A stretch of 42,612 nt of DNA. Origin: Verrucomicrobiota bacterium (GTDB taxonomy: Bacteria > Verrucomicrobiota > Kiritimatiellia > JAKQHR01). The stretch covers positions 1 to 42,612 of the forward strand of contig JAKQHR010000061.1 of NCBI GenBank assembly GCA_029557905.1, given 5' to 3'. Below are positions 7,798 to 18,370 of the stretch, one piece after another. The notes beneath the pieces are model-generated. The model was not told the DNA's origin, made no database searches, and worked only from the letters and a program-made list of their open reading frames with translations. A program made the position numbers and the translations under genes. Position 1 is the stretch's first letter; the number at the start of each line of letters is the position of its first letter.

Positions 7798-9729
7798 TCA
7801 CGTCCGGTCGGGAACATACGGGAAAATGCAGGTCTTGCGCAGATGCGCAACAATGAGATCCGCCGCCGGTTCCGCGCCGGTCTTGTCGGCTTCAATGCGA
7901 AGCGCAGGATGCTGCGGCTTTTCATAAGGCGCATTGATCCCCGCCAGGTTGTCCACATCCCCTGCCCGGGCCCTGCGGTACAGTCCAGACTGGTCGCGGG
8001 TTTCACACCATTCCACGGGCGCATCCAGATGGATTTCCTGATAACGGTCTTTGCCGATGATTTCCGACGCCTGTTCACGAATGAAAGCGGTCGGAGAAAC
8101 GAACGCGCAGATGACAAGCAGTCCGGCATCGTTCAGCATCCGCGCCATTTCCGAAACCCGGCGCAGATGTTCAGCCCGGCCCTCCGGAGAAAAATCCAGT
8201 TCGCTGCTGAGGCCCATGCGGACATTCTCGCCATCGAGAACAACGGCTGTTCCCCCGAGGTCAAACAATTTGCGCTCCAGGGCATAGGCCACATCCGTCT
8301 TCCCGGAGGCCACCAGCCCCGTGATCCATATGGTGGCGGGTTTCTGGCCGTAGCGCTCCATGCGGGCAGGCAGCGCAATGCGGCCCTCGCGGTGGTGCAT
8401 TTCAGCGCCGGGTTTGCCGCGTGTCATCCGCACCGGCATCTGGCTTTCCGGCTCGCGATCCAGAATCATACCCGCCGCAACGGTGGCGTTGGAGATCGTG
8501 TCAATCAGAACGAAGCAGCCGGTACCGCGATTCTTGGTGTAGGAATCGCAGAACAGCGGACGGAATGAGGTCAGGGCCACGCGGCCAATCTCATTGAGCA
8601 CAAGGCCGGACATATCGCTGGTGCGGCTGAGGGTGTTGATGTCCACCTTGTAGCGTATCTGGTCCACGCGGACCCGGCCCACCTGCGTGGTGTGCTTGAT
8701 GAAATAGGACTTCCCCGGATCCAGCGGCTCATCGCCCATCCACACCAGCATCGCATCCAGATGCTTCGACACCTGCGGGACATTGTGCGGATGGACCAGC
8801 ATCTCGCCGCGACTGATGTCCAGCTCGTCCTCCAGCGTCACTGCAACCGACATGGGGGCACAGGCTTCTTCGATTTCGCCATCGAAAGTGGTAATGGATT
8901 TCACGCGACTGCTCTTCATCGAGGGCAGCGCCAGGACCTCATCGCCCTTGCGAATTACACCGGAAGTGACCGTTCCGGCATAGCCGCGGTAGCTCATGTC
9001 CGGCCGGATGACATACTGCACGGGGAAGCGGAGATCCACGAGATTCCGGTCGCTTCCAATGTAGATCGTCTCCAGCAGCTCCAGCAGACTCTCCCCGTCA
9101 TACCAGGGCATGCGAGCGCTGCGTGACACCACATTGTCGCCCTTCAGGGCGCTGATGGGGACGAAGCGTATATCCACAATTTTAAGCTTGTGGGAGAACG
9201 CCTCGAATCCCTCCTTGATTTCATTGTACACCTTCTCGCTGTAGTCCACGGCATCCATCTTGTTCACGGCCACCACAATGTGCGGCACGCCCAGCAGGGA
9301 AACAATGAAGGCATGGCGACGGGTCTGGTCACTGATTCCGTTGCGGGCGTCAATCAGCAGGATGGCGAGGTTGGCCGTGGATGCGCCGGTGGCCATGTTG
9401 CGCGTGTACTGCACGTGCCCCGGGGTGTCGGCAATGATAAACTTCCGCTTCGGGGTGGAAAAATAGCGGTAGGCCACATCAATGGTGATCATCTGCTCGC
9501 GTTCGGCCTTGAGGCCGTCGGTGATCAGGGCAAAATCGATTTTTTCATCCGATGTCTTTTCACGCGAGCTGTTCTTCACAGAGGCCAGCTGATCTTCATA
9601 GACATTCTTCGAGTCATGAAGCAGGCGTCCGATCAGCGTGGATTTTCCATCATCAATGCTGCCGCAGGTGGAGAAGCGGAGCAGCTCTTTTTTTTCGTTT
9701 TGCGCGAGAAATTCCTGAATGGTGCTCAT
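7798..9729 (-). CDS. cysNC: Bifunctional sulfate adenylyltransferase subunit 1 / adenylylsulfate kinase (CysN/C, NodQ-like)
   Basis: 643 aa. The N-terminal part is the GTPase subunit that drives APS formation with CysD: P-loop GSIDDGKS (23-30), DTPGH (101-105), NKMD (156-159), then elongation-factor-like beta-barrels. From about residue 457 an APS kinase domain follows, with Walker A GLVASGKT (471-478), which would phosphorylate APS to PAPS. This kinase domain has drifted: the usual LDGD is LDGE (E501), and the usual F-I-S-P-Y-R is FVSPTAFIR (from 543). The same operon also encodes a standalone, canonical CysC, so the fused kinase may be weak or specialised. The start ATG at 9729 follows GAGGAG at 7 nt; cysD ends 10 bp upstream. 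Confidence 0.95.
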   Translation of the reverse strand: MSTIQEFLAQNEKKELLRFSTCGSIDDGKSTLIGRLLHDSKNVYEDQLASVKNSSREKTSDEKIDFALITDGLKAEREQMITIDVAYRYFSTPKRKFIIADTPGHVQYTRNMATGASTANLAILLIDARNGISDQTRRHAFIVSLLGVPHIVVAVNKMDAVDYSEKVYNEIKEGFEAFSHKLKIVDIRFVPISALKGDNVVSRSARMPWYDGESLLELLETIYIGSDRNLVDLRFPVQYVIRPDMSYRGYAGTVTSGVIRKGDEVLALPSMKSSRVKSITTFDGEIEEACAPMSVAVTLEDELDISRGEMLVHPHNVPQVSKHLDAMLVWMGDEPLDPGKSYFIKHTTQVGRVRVDQIRYKVDINTLSRTSDMSGLVLNEIGRVALTSFRPLFCDSYTKNRGTGCFVLIDTISNATVAAGMILDREPESQMPVRMTRGKPGAEMHHREGRIALPARMERYGQKPATIWITGLVASGKTDVAYALERKLFDLGGTAVVLDGENVRMGLSSELDFSPEGRAEHLRRVSEMARMLNDAGLLVICAFVSPTAFIREQASEIIGKDRYQEIHLDAPVEWCETRDQSGLYRRARAGDVDNLAGINAPYEKPQHPALRIEADKTGAEPAADLIVAHLRKTCIFPYVPDRT

Positions 9730-9739
9730 GCCGTGCTCC

Positions 9740-10645
9740 TCAAAAATAGCCTTCGCGTTTCTTCATTTCCATGGAGCCCTCGGCATCATGGTCAATCACG
9801 CGCGTGGACCGCTCGGAAATGCGAATGGTCATCATCTCTTCAATGATTTCGGGAATTGTTTTTGCCGAAGAGCGGACTGCTCCGGTGCAGGGGATGCAGC
9901 CCAGCGTGCGGAACCGGCACATCACCTTCTCCACCTTGCCCCCCCGCGGGATCGGGAAACGGGGATCAATGGGGATCAACTGCCCCTCGCGTACGACAAT
10001 CTCGCGCTCTTTTGCAAAATACAGGGGCACAACGGGAATATTCTCCATATAGATGTACTGCCAGACATCCAGTTCAGTCCAGTTGGACAGCGGGAAAACC
10101 CGGATAGATTCGCCTTTGTTGACTTTCGCGTTGTAGATATTCCAGAGTTCGGGCCGCTGGTTTTTCGGATCCCACTGCCCGAAGCTGTCACGGAAGGAAT
10201 ACACACGCTCCTTGGCGCGGGATTTCTCCTCGTCGCGGCGGGCGCCTCCGAAGGCCGCGTCATACTGGCCGGCCCGCAGTGCATCCAGCAGCGCCTGCGT
10301 CTTGAGCAGGCCGCAGCATTTCTGTGTGCCGTAGCCAAAAGGCTCGCAGCCCTCGTCAATGGCCGCCTGATTGGTGTGCACACGAAGCTCAAACCCGATT
10401 TTCTTTGCCATCTGGTCGCGGAAGGTGATCATTTCGGGGAACTTGTAGGTCGTATCCACATGAAGCAGCGGGAAAGGTATCTTGCCGGGGTGAAAGGCCT
10501 TCTCGGCCAGGCGAAGCATGACAGAGGAATCCTTGCCCACCGAGTAAAGCATGACCGGACGTTCAAACTCCGCGGCCACTTCGCGAATGATGTGAATGCT
10601 CTCCGCCTCCAGCTGCTTCAAATGTGTCATCGCATACGTTTTCAT
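9740..10645 (-). CDS. cysD: Sulfate adenylyltransferase subunit 2 (CysD)
   Basis: The ATP-pyrophosphatase-type subunit that adenylates sulfate to APS, working with the CysN GTPase. 301 aa. Motifs visible: [17 protein letters not shown] (the PP-loop S-x-G-K-D-S), [15 protein letters not shown], and [22 protein letters not shown], all classic CysD, then GCIPCTGAV near the C-terminus. The ATG at 10645 overlaps the cysC stop by 4 bp; longer in-frame starts upstream would run antisense-like residues through cysC and are not supported. Middle gene of cysC-cysD-cysN/C. No sulfite or PAPS reductase genes are nearby, so the PAPS may serve sulfotransferases as well as, or instead of, assimilation. Confidence 0.97.
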   Translation of the reverse strand: MKTYAMTHLKQLEAESIHIIREVAAEFERPVMLYSVGKDSSVMLRLAEKAFHPGKIPFPLLHVDTTYKFPEMITFRDQMAKKIGFELRVHTNQAAIDEGCEPFGYGTQKCCGLLKTQALLDALRAGQYDAAFGGARRDEEKSRAKERVYSFRDSFGQWDPKNQRPELWNIYNAKVNKGESIRVFPLSNWTELDVWQYIYMENIPVVPLYFAKEREIVVREGQLIPIDPRFPIPRGGKVEKVMCRFRTLGCIPCTGAVRSSAKTIPEIIEEMMTIRISERSTRVIDHDAEGSMEMKKREGYF

Positions 10646-11175
10646 AGACAGTGATCCTTCAAGTACTGCACCACCCGCCGGCAGGCCTCCTCCACGGAAA
10701 TTCCAGAGGCCGTGTCCAGCTCGATTTCGGGGTTTTCGGGCGGCTCGTAGGGATCGCTGATCCCTGTAAAATGGCTGATTTCCCCTTTTCGCGCGCGGGC
10801 ATAAAGCCCCTTCACATCGCGGCGCTCGCACTCCTCCAGCGGAGTGGAAACATGAACTTCAATGAAATGCCGGCAGCGGCGGCGAACCTCGTCGCGAGCC
10901 TCGCGATAGGGCGAAACGAACGATGCGACCACCAGCACTCCGTGCTTTTCAAGAAGTGAGGCAATGAAACCGATGCGCCGGATGTGCAGATCGCGCTCCT
11001 CGCGCGTGAAGCCGGTCTGGGGGAAAATCTCGCGCACGCGGTCTCCGTCGAGATACTCGAGTTCCTGCCCGGCCGCCTTAAGATCCGCAACGAGCTTCTC
11101 GGCTATGGTGCTCTTGCCGGAGCCCGAAAGCCCGGTGAACCATAAAACCGCCGGTTTGAATTTCCTGTCCTGCAT
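10642..11175 (-). CDS. cysC: Adenylylsulfate kinase (CysC)
   Basis: Phosphorylates APS to PAPS using ATP. 177 aa, typical. Walker A is GLSGSGKS (15-22); LDGDRVRE (residues 42-49) keeps the canonical [29 protein letters not shown] and [11 protein letters not shown] are the APS-binding and lid motifs, all intact. This contrasts with the diverged kinase domain fused to CysN downstream. First gene of a coupled three-gene operon; its upstream 53-bp gap to the MATE gene must hold any dedicated promoter, and read-through from the efflux operon is possible because no strong terminator is visible there. Confidence 0.96.
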   Translation of the reverse strand: MQDRKFKPAVLWFTGLSGSGKSTIAEKLVADLKAAGQELEYLDGDRVREIFPQTGFTREERDLHIRRIGFIASLLEKHGVLVVASFVSPYREARDEVRRRCRHFIEVHVSTPLEECERRDVKGLYARARKGEISHFTGISDPYEPPENPEIELDTASGISVEEACRRVVQYLKDHCL

Positions 11176-11228
11176 TATTCATCCGCCTCAAAAACAGGCA
11201 GACAGCATGCCACCGGCGGCGCCACAGT

Positions 11229-12611
11229 TCAACCCAGATTTCCCATGATCTTTGCTTTGAGACGGGAATGCCCGGTAGACCGCAGGATGGCCGATATCCA
11301 CGCCCATGCGGCAGATCCCGCAATGAGCTGCGCAACCGCAATGCCCCAGAAGACACCATAGAGGCCCAGCATCCGGTTTCCCGCGATGGCCAGCGGCACC
11401 TGCAGCGCGAGCAGGCGGAACGTGGAAAGCATCGCACCACGCAGAGGCATGCCGATGCCGTTCAGCAGGAAGCCCCCCTGCACGGCGGTGTGAATGAGAA
11501 GCGAACCGGTCAGCGTTATCCGGAGAAATCCGGCAATCATCCGCATAACCGCCGGATCATGCGTGAACAGTCGAGCCAGAGGAAGGCCGAGCGGCCATGC
11601 CAGCATCATGCTGCCCGCGCCATAAGCCAGTGTAAACAGATTGGCCCGGTTCCACCCGTACAGGATACGGTCCTGCCGACCGGCACCCCAGTTCTGGCCG
11701 GCAAAAGGAACCAGGGCGCTGCCCAGCGCAATCGGAATGAGAAAGGAGAAATGCATCAACCGGTCGGCGGCGCCCCAGGCCGCGACAGCGCCCACTCCAT
11801 ACATGGCAATCAGCCGGGTGGTGACCATTCCAGAAAGGGGCATCAGCATGTGTGTCAGGGCGGAAGGCACCCCAATGTAAAGAAGTTCCGCCCAGGAGCC
11901 GGCCACCGTCCGCAGACCGGGCCAGTGCAGCGTGAAGAGATTGCGCGAGCCGAGAACCCAGAACGTGATGAGCATGCCGATGGCCCGCGATAAAGCCGAT
12001 GCGAGGGCGGCCCCCTTCAAGCCCAGCGGAGGAACACCCAGCCCGCCGAAAATCAGCCATGCATCAAGAACAATGTTCAAGAGAGCGCTGACGACCATCG
12101 TGACCGCCGGCCAGAAAGTATCTCCCGTGGCACGAATGATTCCGTTGCCCACCATGGGAACAATGAGAACGCCGACCCAGCTGTAGTATGTCACCATATA
12201 CTGCCGGATCAGGTGTATTTCGTCGTCTGTTGCGCCCAGCATACGAAACAGCGGACTGATTGTCAGCAGACCGATCAGAGCGAGGAGAATGACCGTCGAG
12301 AGTGAGAGGAGAAAGCCGTCCGTGCAAAGCCTCTTCACGCGTTCATGGCGTCCATTTCCAAGTGCGCGGGAGACAAGGGAAGAAATGCCAATGCCCAGAC
12401 CCATGGCTACGGACCCCACCACCATGACCACGGGGAATGTGAAAGTCATGGCCGCCAGCTCCGCAACCCCCAGCCGCGACACAAACCATGTGTCGGCCAG
12501 GTGGAACGAAGACATGGCGAACATTCCGCCGATCATCGGGATGGTCAGCCGGACGAGCAGCGGCCCGACAGCCCCCTCGGCAAGGTTTATGTTCCTGACC
12601 GACGTGCGCAT
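11229..12611 (-). CDS. MATE-family multidrug efflux transporter
   Basis: 460 aa, about 12 predicted transmembrane segments. It begins with the MATE-type segment GPLLVRLTIPMIGGMFAMSSFHLADTWFV (first helix with the L-x-x-P-x-I pattern) followed by RLGVAELAAMTFTFPVVM. Members extrude cationic or amphipathic compounds using Na+ or H+ gradients. It is the last gene of the efflux operon: its ATG at 12611 shares the A of the RND gene's TGA (TGATG), so translation is coupled. A TTG at 12614 is an alternative one codon upstream. Having a MATE pump as the fifth gene of an RND operon is unusual and suggests two exporters for the same inducer. Confidence 0.93.
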   Translation of the reverse strand: MRTSVRNINLAEGAVGPLLVRLTIPMIGGMFAMSSFHLADTWFVSRLGVAELAAMTFTFPVVMVVGSVAMGLGIGISSLVSRALGNGRHERVKRLCTDGFLLSLSTVILLALIGLLTISPLFRMLGATDDEIHLIRQYMVTYYSWVGVLIVPMVGNGIIRATGDTFWPAVTMVVSALLNIVLDAWLIFGGLGVPPLGLKGAALASALSRAIGMLITFWVLGSRNLFTLHWPGLRTVAGSWAELLYIGVPSALTHMLMPLSGMVTTRLIAMYGVGAVAAWGAADRLMHFSFLIPIALGSALVPFAGQNWGAGRQDRILYGWNRANLFTLAYGAGSMMLAWPLGLPLARLFTHDPAVMRMIAGFLRITLTGSLLIHTAVQGGFLLNGIGMPLRGAMLSTFRLLALQVPLAIAGNRMLGLYGVFWGIAVAQLIAGSAAWAWISAILRSTGHSRLKAKIMGNLG

Positions 12612-15600
12612 CAAGCGGCCGGATCTGCCTTCTTCAGGAACACGCTCCGCATATCCTCAATCGCCATGTACAGGGAGGGAACCAGAACAAGTGTGATCAT
12701 TGTAGCAAAGAGCAGTCCATAACCCAGCGAAAGAGCCATGGGAATCATGAAGCGGGCCTGTCTTGAAGTCTCAAAGATCATCGGCGCCAGTCCGCCGAAG
12801 GTGGTCAGCGTGGTCAGCATAATCGGGCGAAAACGCTGAATGCCGGCCTGAACCACCGCCTGCTTGACCGGCATCCCTTTCTCCCTTGCACGGTTCACGA
12901 AGTCGACAAGAATCAGGGCATCGTTGATCACCACGCCTGACAGGGCCACAATTCCGATCAGGCCCATCATGCTCATGTTGTATCCCATGATCAGGTGACC
13001 GGCCACCGCTCCCACCACCCCAAAGGGAATGCTGACCATTACAATGAGGGGCTGCATGTAGCTGCGGAACGGCACGGCCAGAAGGGCGTAGATTGCCAGC
13101 AGGGTGACGGGAATCAGCATGGAAAGCCTTTCGCCGCTCTTGCGGTTCTCCGCCTGGTGGCCTTCATAGCTGTAGCTCAGACCCGGATAACGCTGCAGCA
13201 GGGCCGGCAGTGTCTCGCGATCGAGGGCTTCGATCACCTGGCCGGCCTGCGCTCGCGGACGGACATCCGCGGATACCGTCATGGTGCGCTGCCCGTTCCT
13301 GTGAGTGATGGTCGTGTAGGCTCGGCCGCGCTGAATGGTAACAGCCTGCTCAAGAGGGACCTCTCCGCCAGAGGCTGTCCGCAGGATAAGGTTCCGAATA
13401 TCATCCTCTGAATCGCGCTCGTTTTCCGTATAGCGGACTTTAACCTTGATTTCATTGCGTCCTCGCTGCTGGCGGAGAACCTCGGCCCCCTCATAGGCAT
13501 TTCGTATCTGGCGGGCAACATCCGCGGCGTGAAGGCCAAGGCTTTCGCTCTCCGGTCGAATACGGAAATCCATCTGCTGCTTGCCTCGCTGCACACCGTC
13601 ATCAATGTCAGACACACGCGGGAAATGCTCCAGTTCCCGCGCCAGATCGGCCGCCGCTTTCTCCAGCGCATCGACATCCCGGTGTCGCAATTCCACGGTC
13701 AAGGCCGAACCGCTTCCGGGCCCTCCGCGGTCCGACATCAGCTTCATGTTTTCAATCCCGGGTATTTCGCCGATGGCCTCGCGCCAGCGCTCCACAAACT
13801 GCTGCGTGCTCATGATTTTCTCCCGGATTTCCGGATCAGCCAGATAGATCCGCACATCCGCTGTATGTGATCCGCTGCGGCCGATATTGGCAATGACCCC
13901 CTTGACCAGCTGTGTGCAGCCGCAGTCGTCCACAACCTTTTGCGAGGCATCCATCATGCGGTCAACTGCCGCGCGGGTCCGCTCTATGTGCGCGCCATAA
14001 GGCAGCACCACGGAGCCATACGCATAATCGCTCTCTATGCGCGGGAACATTTCAAAACCCATGCGGCCGCTGGCCACATAAGACAGCGTCACAATCAGCA
14101 GCGCGCACGCCGTCATGACAACAAAATACCGGTGCGTGAGGCAGCGGGAGAGAAACGGGCCATACCGGGTCTGAACCCATTGGCGGAACCGCAGGCTGAA
14201 CCCCTGCTGGCGCTCGTGGAGCCATTTGCTGAAGCCTGTCCGCTCGCGCGGACGGTGATGGCCGAGATGACATGGCAATATCAGCAGACATTCAATCCAT
14301 GACAGCACAAAGGTGCAAACCACCACGACTGGAAGCATCTTCATGATGCGCCCCATCATGCCGGGCAGCACGGCAAGCGGGAGAAAGGCCACTATGTTTG
14401 TCAGAATGCTGAAGGCAACAGGAGTGCCAACCTCGCGGGCGCCGTGCACCGCCGCCCGCAGGAAAGGCATGCCCTCCTGATAGTGATGATAGACATTCTC
14501 GCCCACCACGATGGCGTCATCCACCACAATGCCCAGCGCCATAATGAAAGCGAACAGGGTCATCATGTTGATAGAAACGCCCCAGAAGTACATAAGGATG
14601 AGCGCACCAAGAAAGGAAACGGGAATCCCCGTCATGACCCAGAACGCGAGTCGCAGTTCCAGGAACACGCCCAGAAGCAGGAGAACCAGCACCAGTCCGA
14701 TGGCCCCGTTCTTGAGCAGCAGTGTGACGCGCTGCTGATAAACACTGGCCATGCTGTGCATAACGGCGATCTCGATTCCGTCCGGAAGGCCGGGGCGGAT
14801 CATATCGAGCCGACGCTCAACCGCTCTGCCCACCTGCACCGGAGTCTGATCCCCGACGCGATAGACCTCAAGCTGCACGGAGGGCTTTCTGTTATAAAGG
14901 CCGTACTGGTCAGTATCCTCGAATCCATCAATTACTGCGGCAATGTCCCTCAGACGGACTTCTGAGCCGTCGGGACCGGTAATGATCGGCATGTCGGCGA
15001 ACTCGTGCCCGAAATCGCGGCGCTCCACCACACGCACAAGGATTTCGCCGCCCTGTGTCTTGACCCCGCCGCCCGGCAGATCCAGCGCCTTGGTCTTGAG
15101 AATATTCGCCACCTGCTGGAGCGTCAGATTGTAGCGCCGGAGATTCTCCTGTGGAATCTCAATGCTGATTTCGAGTGGACGAACGCCTTCGAGATCAACC
15201 TGCGTGATATCCGGATCCTCCAGCAGCGCATCCCTCACCTGCTCCCCAAGCTGCCGCAGCGACGTCTCCCGGGCCTCGCCGAACAGAGCCAGCGTCATAA
15301 CCCCGCGCCGGTGCTGCTCCAGCGTGGTGACAGGCTCCTCGGAGTCTTCCGGAAGAGTTGTGATCCGGTCCACCTCGTTTTTAAGATCCTGATATACCTT
15401 GATGGAATCCACACCCTCCAGCAGCGTGGCCTGAATGACGGCATGGCCTTCGCTGGCCGTGGACTGGATCTCGTCTACTCCCTCCTGCCCGCTCAAGGCC
15501 TCTTCGACCGCAAGCACGATGCCCTGTTCCACTTCCTCCGGACTGGCTCCCGGATACGAGACTGAAACCGTGACAATGTTCTCCTGCATGTCAGGAAAAA

Positions 15601-15736
15601 CCTCCTGCTTGATGAACCGGAAGGCCGCCAGACCCCCGACGAAGAAAAACATCATCAGCAGGTTGGCCGCAACCCGGTTGTGGGCCATCCATGCGATGGG
15701 TCCGCTTGCCTCCGGAGGCATGACATCACTGCTCAT
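12611..15736 (-). CDS. RND-family efflux permease (AcrB-like)
   Basis: 1041 aa, the normal length for a hydrophobe/amphiphile-type RND pump of the inner membrane, driven by the proton gradient. The N-terminal helix is followed by the porter-domain signature (QEVFPDMQENIVTVSVSYPGASPEEVE). Helix 4 has GIVVDDAIVVGENV, containing the paired Asp residues of the proton relay. The C-terminal half repeats the fold, with SGVVINDALILVDF in the corresponding position. It starts with ATG at 15736, overlapping the MFP stop by 4 bp. It would form a tripartite pump with the adjacent MFP and OMF. The substrate cannot be read from sequence. Confidence 0.96.
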   Translation of the reverse strand: MSSDVMPPEASGPIAWMAHNRVAANLLMMFFFVGGLAAFRFIKQEVFPDMQENIVTVSVSYPGASPEEVEQGIVLAVEEALSGQEGVDEIQSTASEGHAVIQATLLEGVDSIKVYQDLKNEVDRITTLPEDSEEPVTTLEQHRRGVMTLALFGEARETSLRQLGEQVRDALLEDPDITQVDLEGVRPLEISIEIPQENLRRYNLTLQQVANILKTKALDLPGGGVKTQGGEILVRVVERRDFGHEFADMPIITGPDGSEVRLRDIAAVIDGFEDTDQYGLYNRKPSVQLEVYRVGDQTPVQVGRAVERRLDMIRPGLPDGIEIAVMHSMASVYQQRVTLLLKNGAIGLVLVLLLLGVFLELRLAFWVMTGIPVSFLGALILMYFWGVSINMMTLFAFIMALGIVVDDAIVVGENVYHHYQEGMPFLRAAVHGAREVGTPVAFSILTNIVAFLPLAVLPGMMGRIMKMLPVVVVCTFVLSWIECLLILPCHLGHHRPRERTGFSKWLHERQQGFSLRFRQWVQTRYGPFLSRCLTHRYFVVMTACALLIVTLSYVASGRMGFEMFPRIESDYAYGSVVLPYGAHIERTRAAVDRMMDASQKVVDDCGCTQLVKGVIANIGRSGSHTADVRIYLADPEIREKIMSTQQFVERWREAIGEIPGIENMKLMSDRGGPGSGSALTVELRHRDVDALEKAAADLARELEHFPRVSDIDDGVQRGKQQMDFRIRPESESLGLHAADVARQIRNAYEGAEVLRQQRGRNEIKVKVRYTENERDSEDDIRNLILRTASGGEVPLEQAVTIQRGRAYTTITHRNGQRTMTVSADVRPRAQAGQVIEALDRETLPALLQRYPGLSYSYEGHQAENRKSGERLSMLIPVTLLAIYALLAVPFRSYMQPLIVMVSIPFGVVGAVAGHLIMGYNMSMMGLIGIVALSGVVINDALILVDFVNRAREKGMPVKQAVVQAGIQRFRPIMLTTLTTFGGLAPMIFETSRQARFMIPMALSLGYGLLFATMITLVLVPSLYMAIEDMRSVFLKKADPAA

Positions 15737-16938
15737 GGACGGCCTCCGGCTTCCCCCTCGCCCGCGATGCGCAGTTCCATGCCCTCGATGGGGGTGCCCA
15801 GATCAGAAACTATCAGGCGCCAGCCATCCGGATTCCCATTTGAGACATACACTTCAGACCGGCCCATCCAGACAATATCCACAGGCTGTATGTGCAGGCG
15901 CGCATCCCCATCCAGCCACCAGAGCTCACGGCCGTCGCGCAGAACTTCCAGAGGGACACTGAGGACATCTTTCAATTCGCGACCCTTCACCGTGACACGG
16001 ACATAATCCCCGAGCAGAACCTTGCCATCCAATGAATTCCCGGACATGTCAAGGGGATCGCGCAACTCCACCAGAATTCTTGCCATGCGGCTGCCCGCTT
16101 CAAGATCCGGCAGCAGACGAACCACACGGCCTTCCCTTACGGCTCCCGATGAAAGTTGAATTGCGGCAGGCGAGGCGTCCCGGCCGGAGGAAACATCAAT
16201 CCACCGCAGGGCATTGACGGGAACGGAACCCCGGACATAATAGCGGTCGGTGCTCACAATGCGGGCTATGGGCTGACCAGGAACAGCGCGGTCGCCTGCA
16301 TCGGCATACACCGCCGCCACCACGCCGTTGGCGGGTGCCGTCACACGGGCGCGAGCCACATTCAACTTCGCCTGTTCAAGCGATGCTCTGGCCGCATCCA
16401 CCGCGGCCTGGGCGGCCTTGAGCTGGGGTTTACGGAGCGCCAGTTCGCGGTCCTTGCGACTGGCGCCTTCATCGCCCAGAAGTTCCCACTCGCGTTCGGC
16501 AACCGCCTGCTGCCCCTGCTCCAGGCGCAGAGCGCTTTCCGCCTTGTCCAGTGCAGCCTGCTGTTGAGCCACCTGAAGCTCGTAATCCGCCGGATCAATT
16601 TCCGCCAGCACTTCGCCCGCCTGAATCACGCCGCCCTCCACCAGATCGGGATGAACCTTCAGGATCTGCCCGGCCACCAGCGGCTGTACATCCATTTCAT
16701 CGGCGGCAATCACCGTCCCGGCGCATTCAATGTTCACCTGACGGTTTTCCGCGGCCAAATTCATCACCTCCACCACCGGGATCACGCGCATGGCCTCGCG
16801 CCTGCCCGCGCGAGGCTTGTTCCTGATCATGACAACGGCCGCAAAAACCGCCGCCGCAAGGATGGCCAACCCCAGCAGGGCGAATGTCGCTCGCATGCGT
16901 GATTTGCTTTTGCCTTTTGAATCCATCCGGTCATTCAT
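15733..16938 (-). CDS. RND efflux membrane-fusion (periplasmic adaptor) protein
   Basis: 401 aa from the ATG at 16938. An N-terminal membrane anchor (FALLGLAILAAAVFAAVVMI, about residues 16-35) is followed by a lipoyl half (VQPLVAGQILKVHPDLVEGGVIQAGEVLAEIDPADYE), an alpha-helical hairpin rich in Ala/Glu/Leu, the second lipoyl half (ARVTAPANGVVAAVYADAGDRAVPGQPI) and beta-barrel/membrane-proximal domains. This is the standard HlyD/AcrA-type order. The start was chosen because upstream in-frame ATGs lie in the OMF gene; it overlaps the OMF end by 8 bp. Links the RND permease to the outer-membrane channel. Confidence 0.95.
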   Translation of the reverse strand: MNDRMDSKGKSKSRMRATFALLGLAILAAAVFAAVVMIRNKPRAGRREAMRVIPVVEVMNLAAENRQVNIECAGTVIAADEMDVQPLVAGQILKVHPDLVEGGVIQAGEVLAEIDPADYELQVAQQQAALDKAESALRLEQGQQAVAEREWELLGDEGASRKDRELALRKPQLKAAQAAVDAARASLEQAKLNVARARVTAPANGVVAAVYADAGDRAVPGQPIARIVSTDRYYVRGSVPVNALRWIDVSSGRDASPAAIQLSSGAVREGRVVRLLPDLEAGSRMARILVELRDPLDMSGNSLDGKVLLGDYVRVTVKGRELKDVLSVPLEVLRDGRELWWLDGDARLHIQPVDIVWMGRSEVYVSNGNPDGWRLIVSDLGTPIEGMELRIAGEGEAGGRP

Positions 16939-18370
16939 GGTTTTTCCTCTCATTTGTCGAAGATGTTTCATCCAGAATGGCATTCCAGTCGCCGCCCAGC
17001 GCACGATAGAGTTTCACGCGGTGGGCCAGACGATCATGCGCCGCCAGTGATATCTGCCGCTGGACCTGCTGCGCGCCGTTTTCCGCGCTCAAGACAGTCA
17101 GATAATTCTCCTGCCCCTTCTTATAACGCTCAAGCGCCTCCTCCCGTGTCGCAAGCGAAGCCGCGAGCTGACGTTCGAGCGCCTTCAGATATTCCGTCTG
17201 TCCGCTCTCACGAATCATAACTTCCTGGATTTCGCCTACGGCGCTGATCACCGTTTCCCTGTAGGCCGCAAGCCGTTCGGCCACCACCTCGCGCACCCGC
17301 TGCACTTCCGCGCGACGGCGGCCGCCGTCCAGAATAGGGCCGGTCAGCGACGCCGCCAGCGATGCAATCCAGTTGTCAAAGAGAGCCGAAGTGTCACTGC
17401 TCGCGTATTTGGCGGAAGCCGACAAACGGATCGAGGGCAGCCGGTCGGCGCGCGCAGCCGAAAGGGTCCAGTCGGCTGACCGCAAACGGAGACCCGCGCG
17501 CAGCACATCCGGACGCCGGGCCAGCAGGTCCGCCGGCAGACCGGCATCCGGCTGAGGCGGCAGCGGCGGCAGCCTTCGACCCTTGACTTTCACAGAGTCG
17601 GTCGGCGTTTTCCCCAGAAGGATGGAAAGCTGAAGGATCAGCGACTCCTCGTTCGCCCGGGCCGGCGGAATCATGGCCTCGATCTGCGCAACGGATTCGC
17701 GGCGCTGCAGCACATCCAGCGCGGTCGCCTGCGAGTTGCGGAAGCGCAGTTCCATCAGTTCCAGATTTTTTCGCGCAGTCTCAAGCTGATCGTTGATAAT
17801 ATCCAGCGTTTCGCGCTGCCAAAGGATGTTGAAATAGGTCAGCGCGACCTCGGACGCCACCGTGCCGGCCATGATGTTGCGGTCCGCTTCACTGGCTTTC
17901 GCATCCAGTTCCGCTGCCTTGTCCAGCGAGGCCAGACGCCCCCAGAGATCCAGTTCATAGGCCGCCGCGAGGCCCAGTGAATAATTCTCCGCCGAAATAT
18001 TTGTTGAGCCCTCTTCGGTCTCGCGACGCTCTTCCGAAACCCCCGCTCCGGCGGAAGCCTCGGCGGAAATTCTTCGGGCAGAAGCCTGCTTCTCCGCAAC
18101 CAGCCACGCCTGGCGCAGTCGAGCCCGGGCCTGCTGCAGCGACAGGTTCTGGGCCAGCGCTTCTGTCATCAGGTCGTTGAGCTGCGGATCGTTGAAACTC
18201 AGCCACCATGCCGTAATGTGCGGCACCTGGGCCTCGTCATAAAGCCTGAACTCGCCCAGTGAATCCGCATAGGCCTTTTCATTCCGAGCCGACGGCTGGA
18301 AAACGGCGCAGCCCCCAAGCAGCAGCGCCAACAGGGATGCCCAGGAAATTCTGATGATATTCATTTTCAT
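16931..18370 (-). CDS. RND efflux outer-membrane lipoprotein (NodT/OprM family)
   Basis: 479 aa. The N-terminus is a lipoprotein signal with lipobox LLGGC (Cys21). The mature part has the duplicated TolC-type fold: W-W-x-x-F-N-D-P-Q-L-N-D-L near residue 60, L-x-A-A-Y-E-L-D-L-W-G-R in the first coiled-coil repeat, and the second repeat starting around LLARRPDVLRAGLRLRSADW. These are the hallmarks of NodT-type outer-membrane factors. The start codon overlaps the tetR stop by 4 bp. It forms the exit duct of the tripartite pump encoded downstream. Confidence 0.95.
   Translation of the reverse strand: MKMNIIRISWASLLALLLGGCAVFQPSARNEKAYADSLGEFRLYDEAQVPHITAWWLSFNDPQLNDLMTEALAQNLSLQQARARLRQAWLVAEKQASARRISAEASAGAGVSEERRETEEGSTNISAENYSLGLAAAYELDLWGRLASLDKAAELDAKASEADRNIMAGTVASEVALTYFNILWQRETLDIINDQLETARKNLELMELRFRNSQATALDVLQRRESVAQIEAMIPPARANEESLILQLSILLGKTPTDSVKVKGRRLPPLPPQPDAGLPADLLARRPDVLRAGLRLRSADWTLSAARADRLPSIRLSASAKYASSDTSALFDNWIASLAASLTGPILDGGRRRAEVQRVREVVAERLAAYRETVISAVGEIQEVMIRESGQTEYLKALERQLAASLATREEALERYKKGQENYLTVLSAENGAQQVQRQISLAAHDRLAHRVKLYRALGGDWNAILDETSSTNERKNHE

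Noticed and set aside
10646-10831. Upstream in-frame extension of cysD
   Set aside because: It would overlap cysC; the ATG at 10645 gives the family N-terminus and a standard 4-bp coupling overlap.
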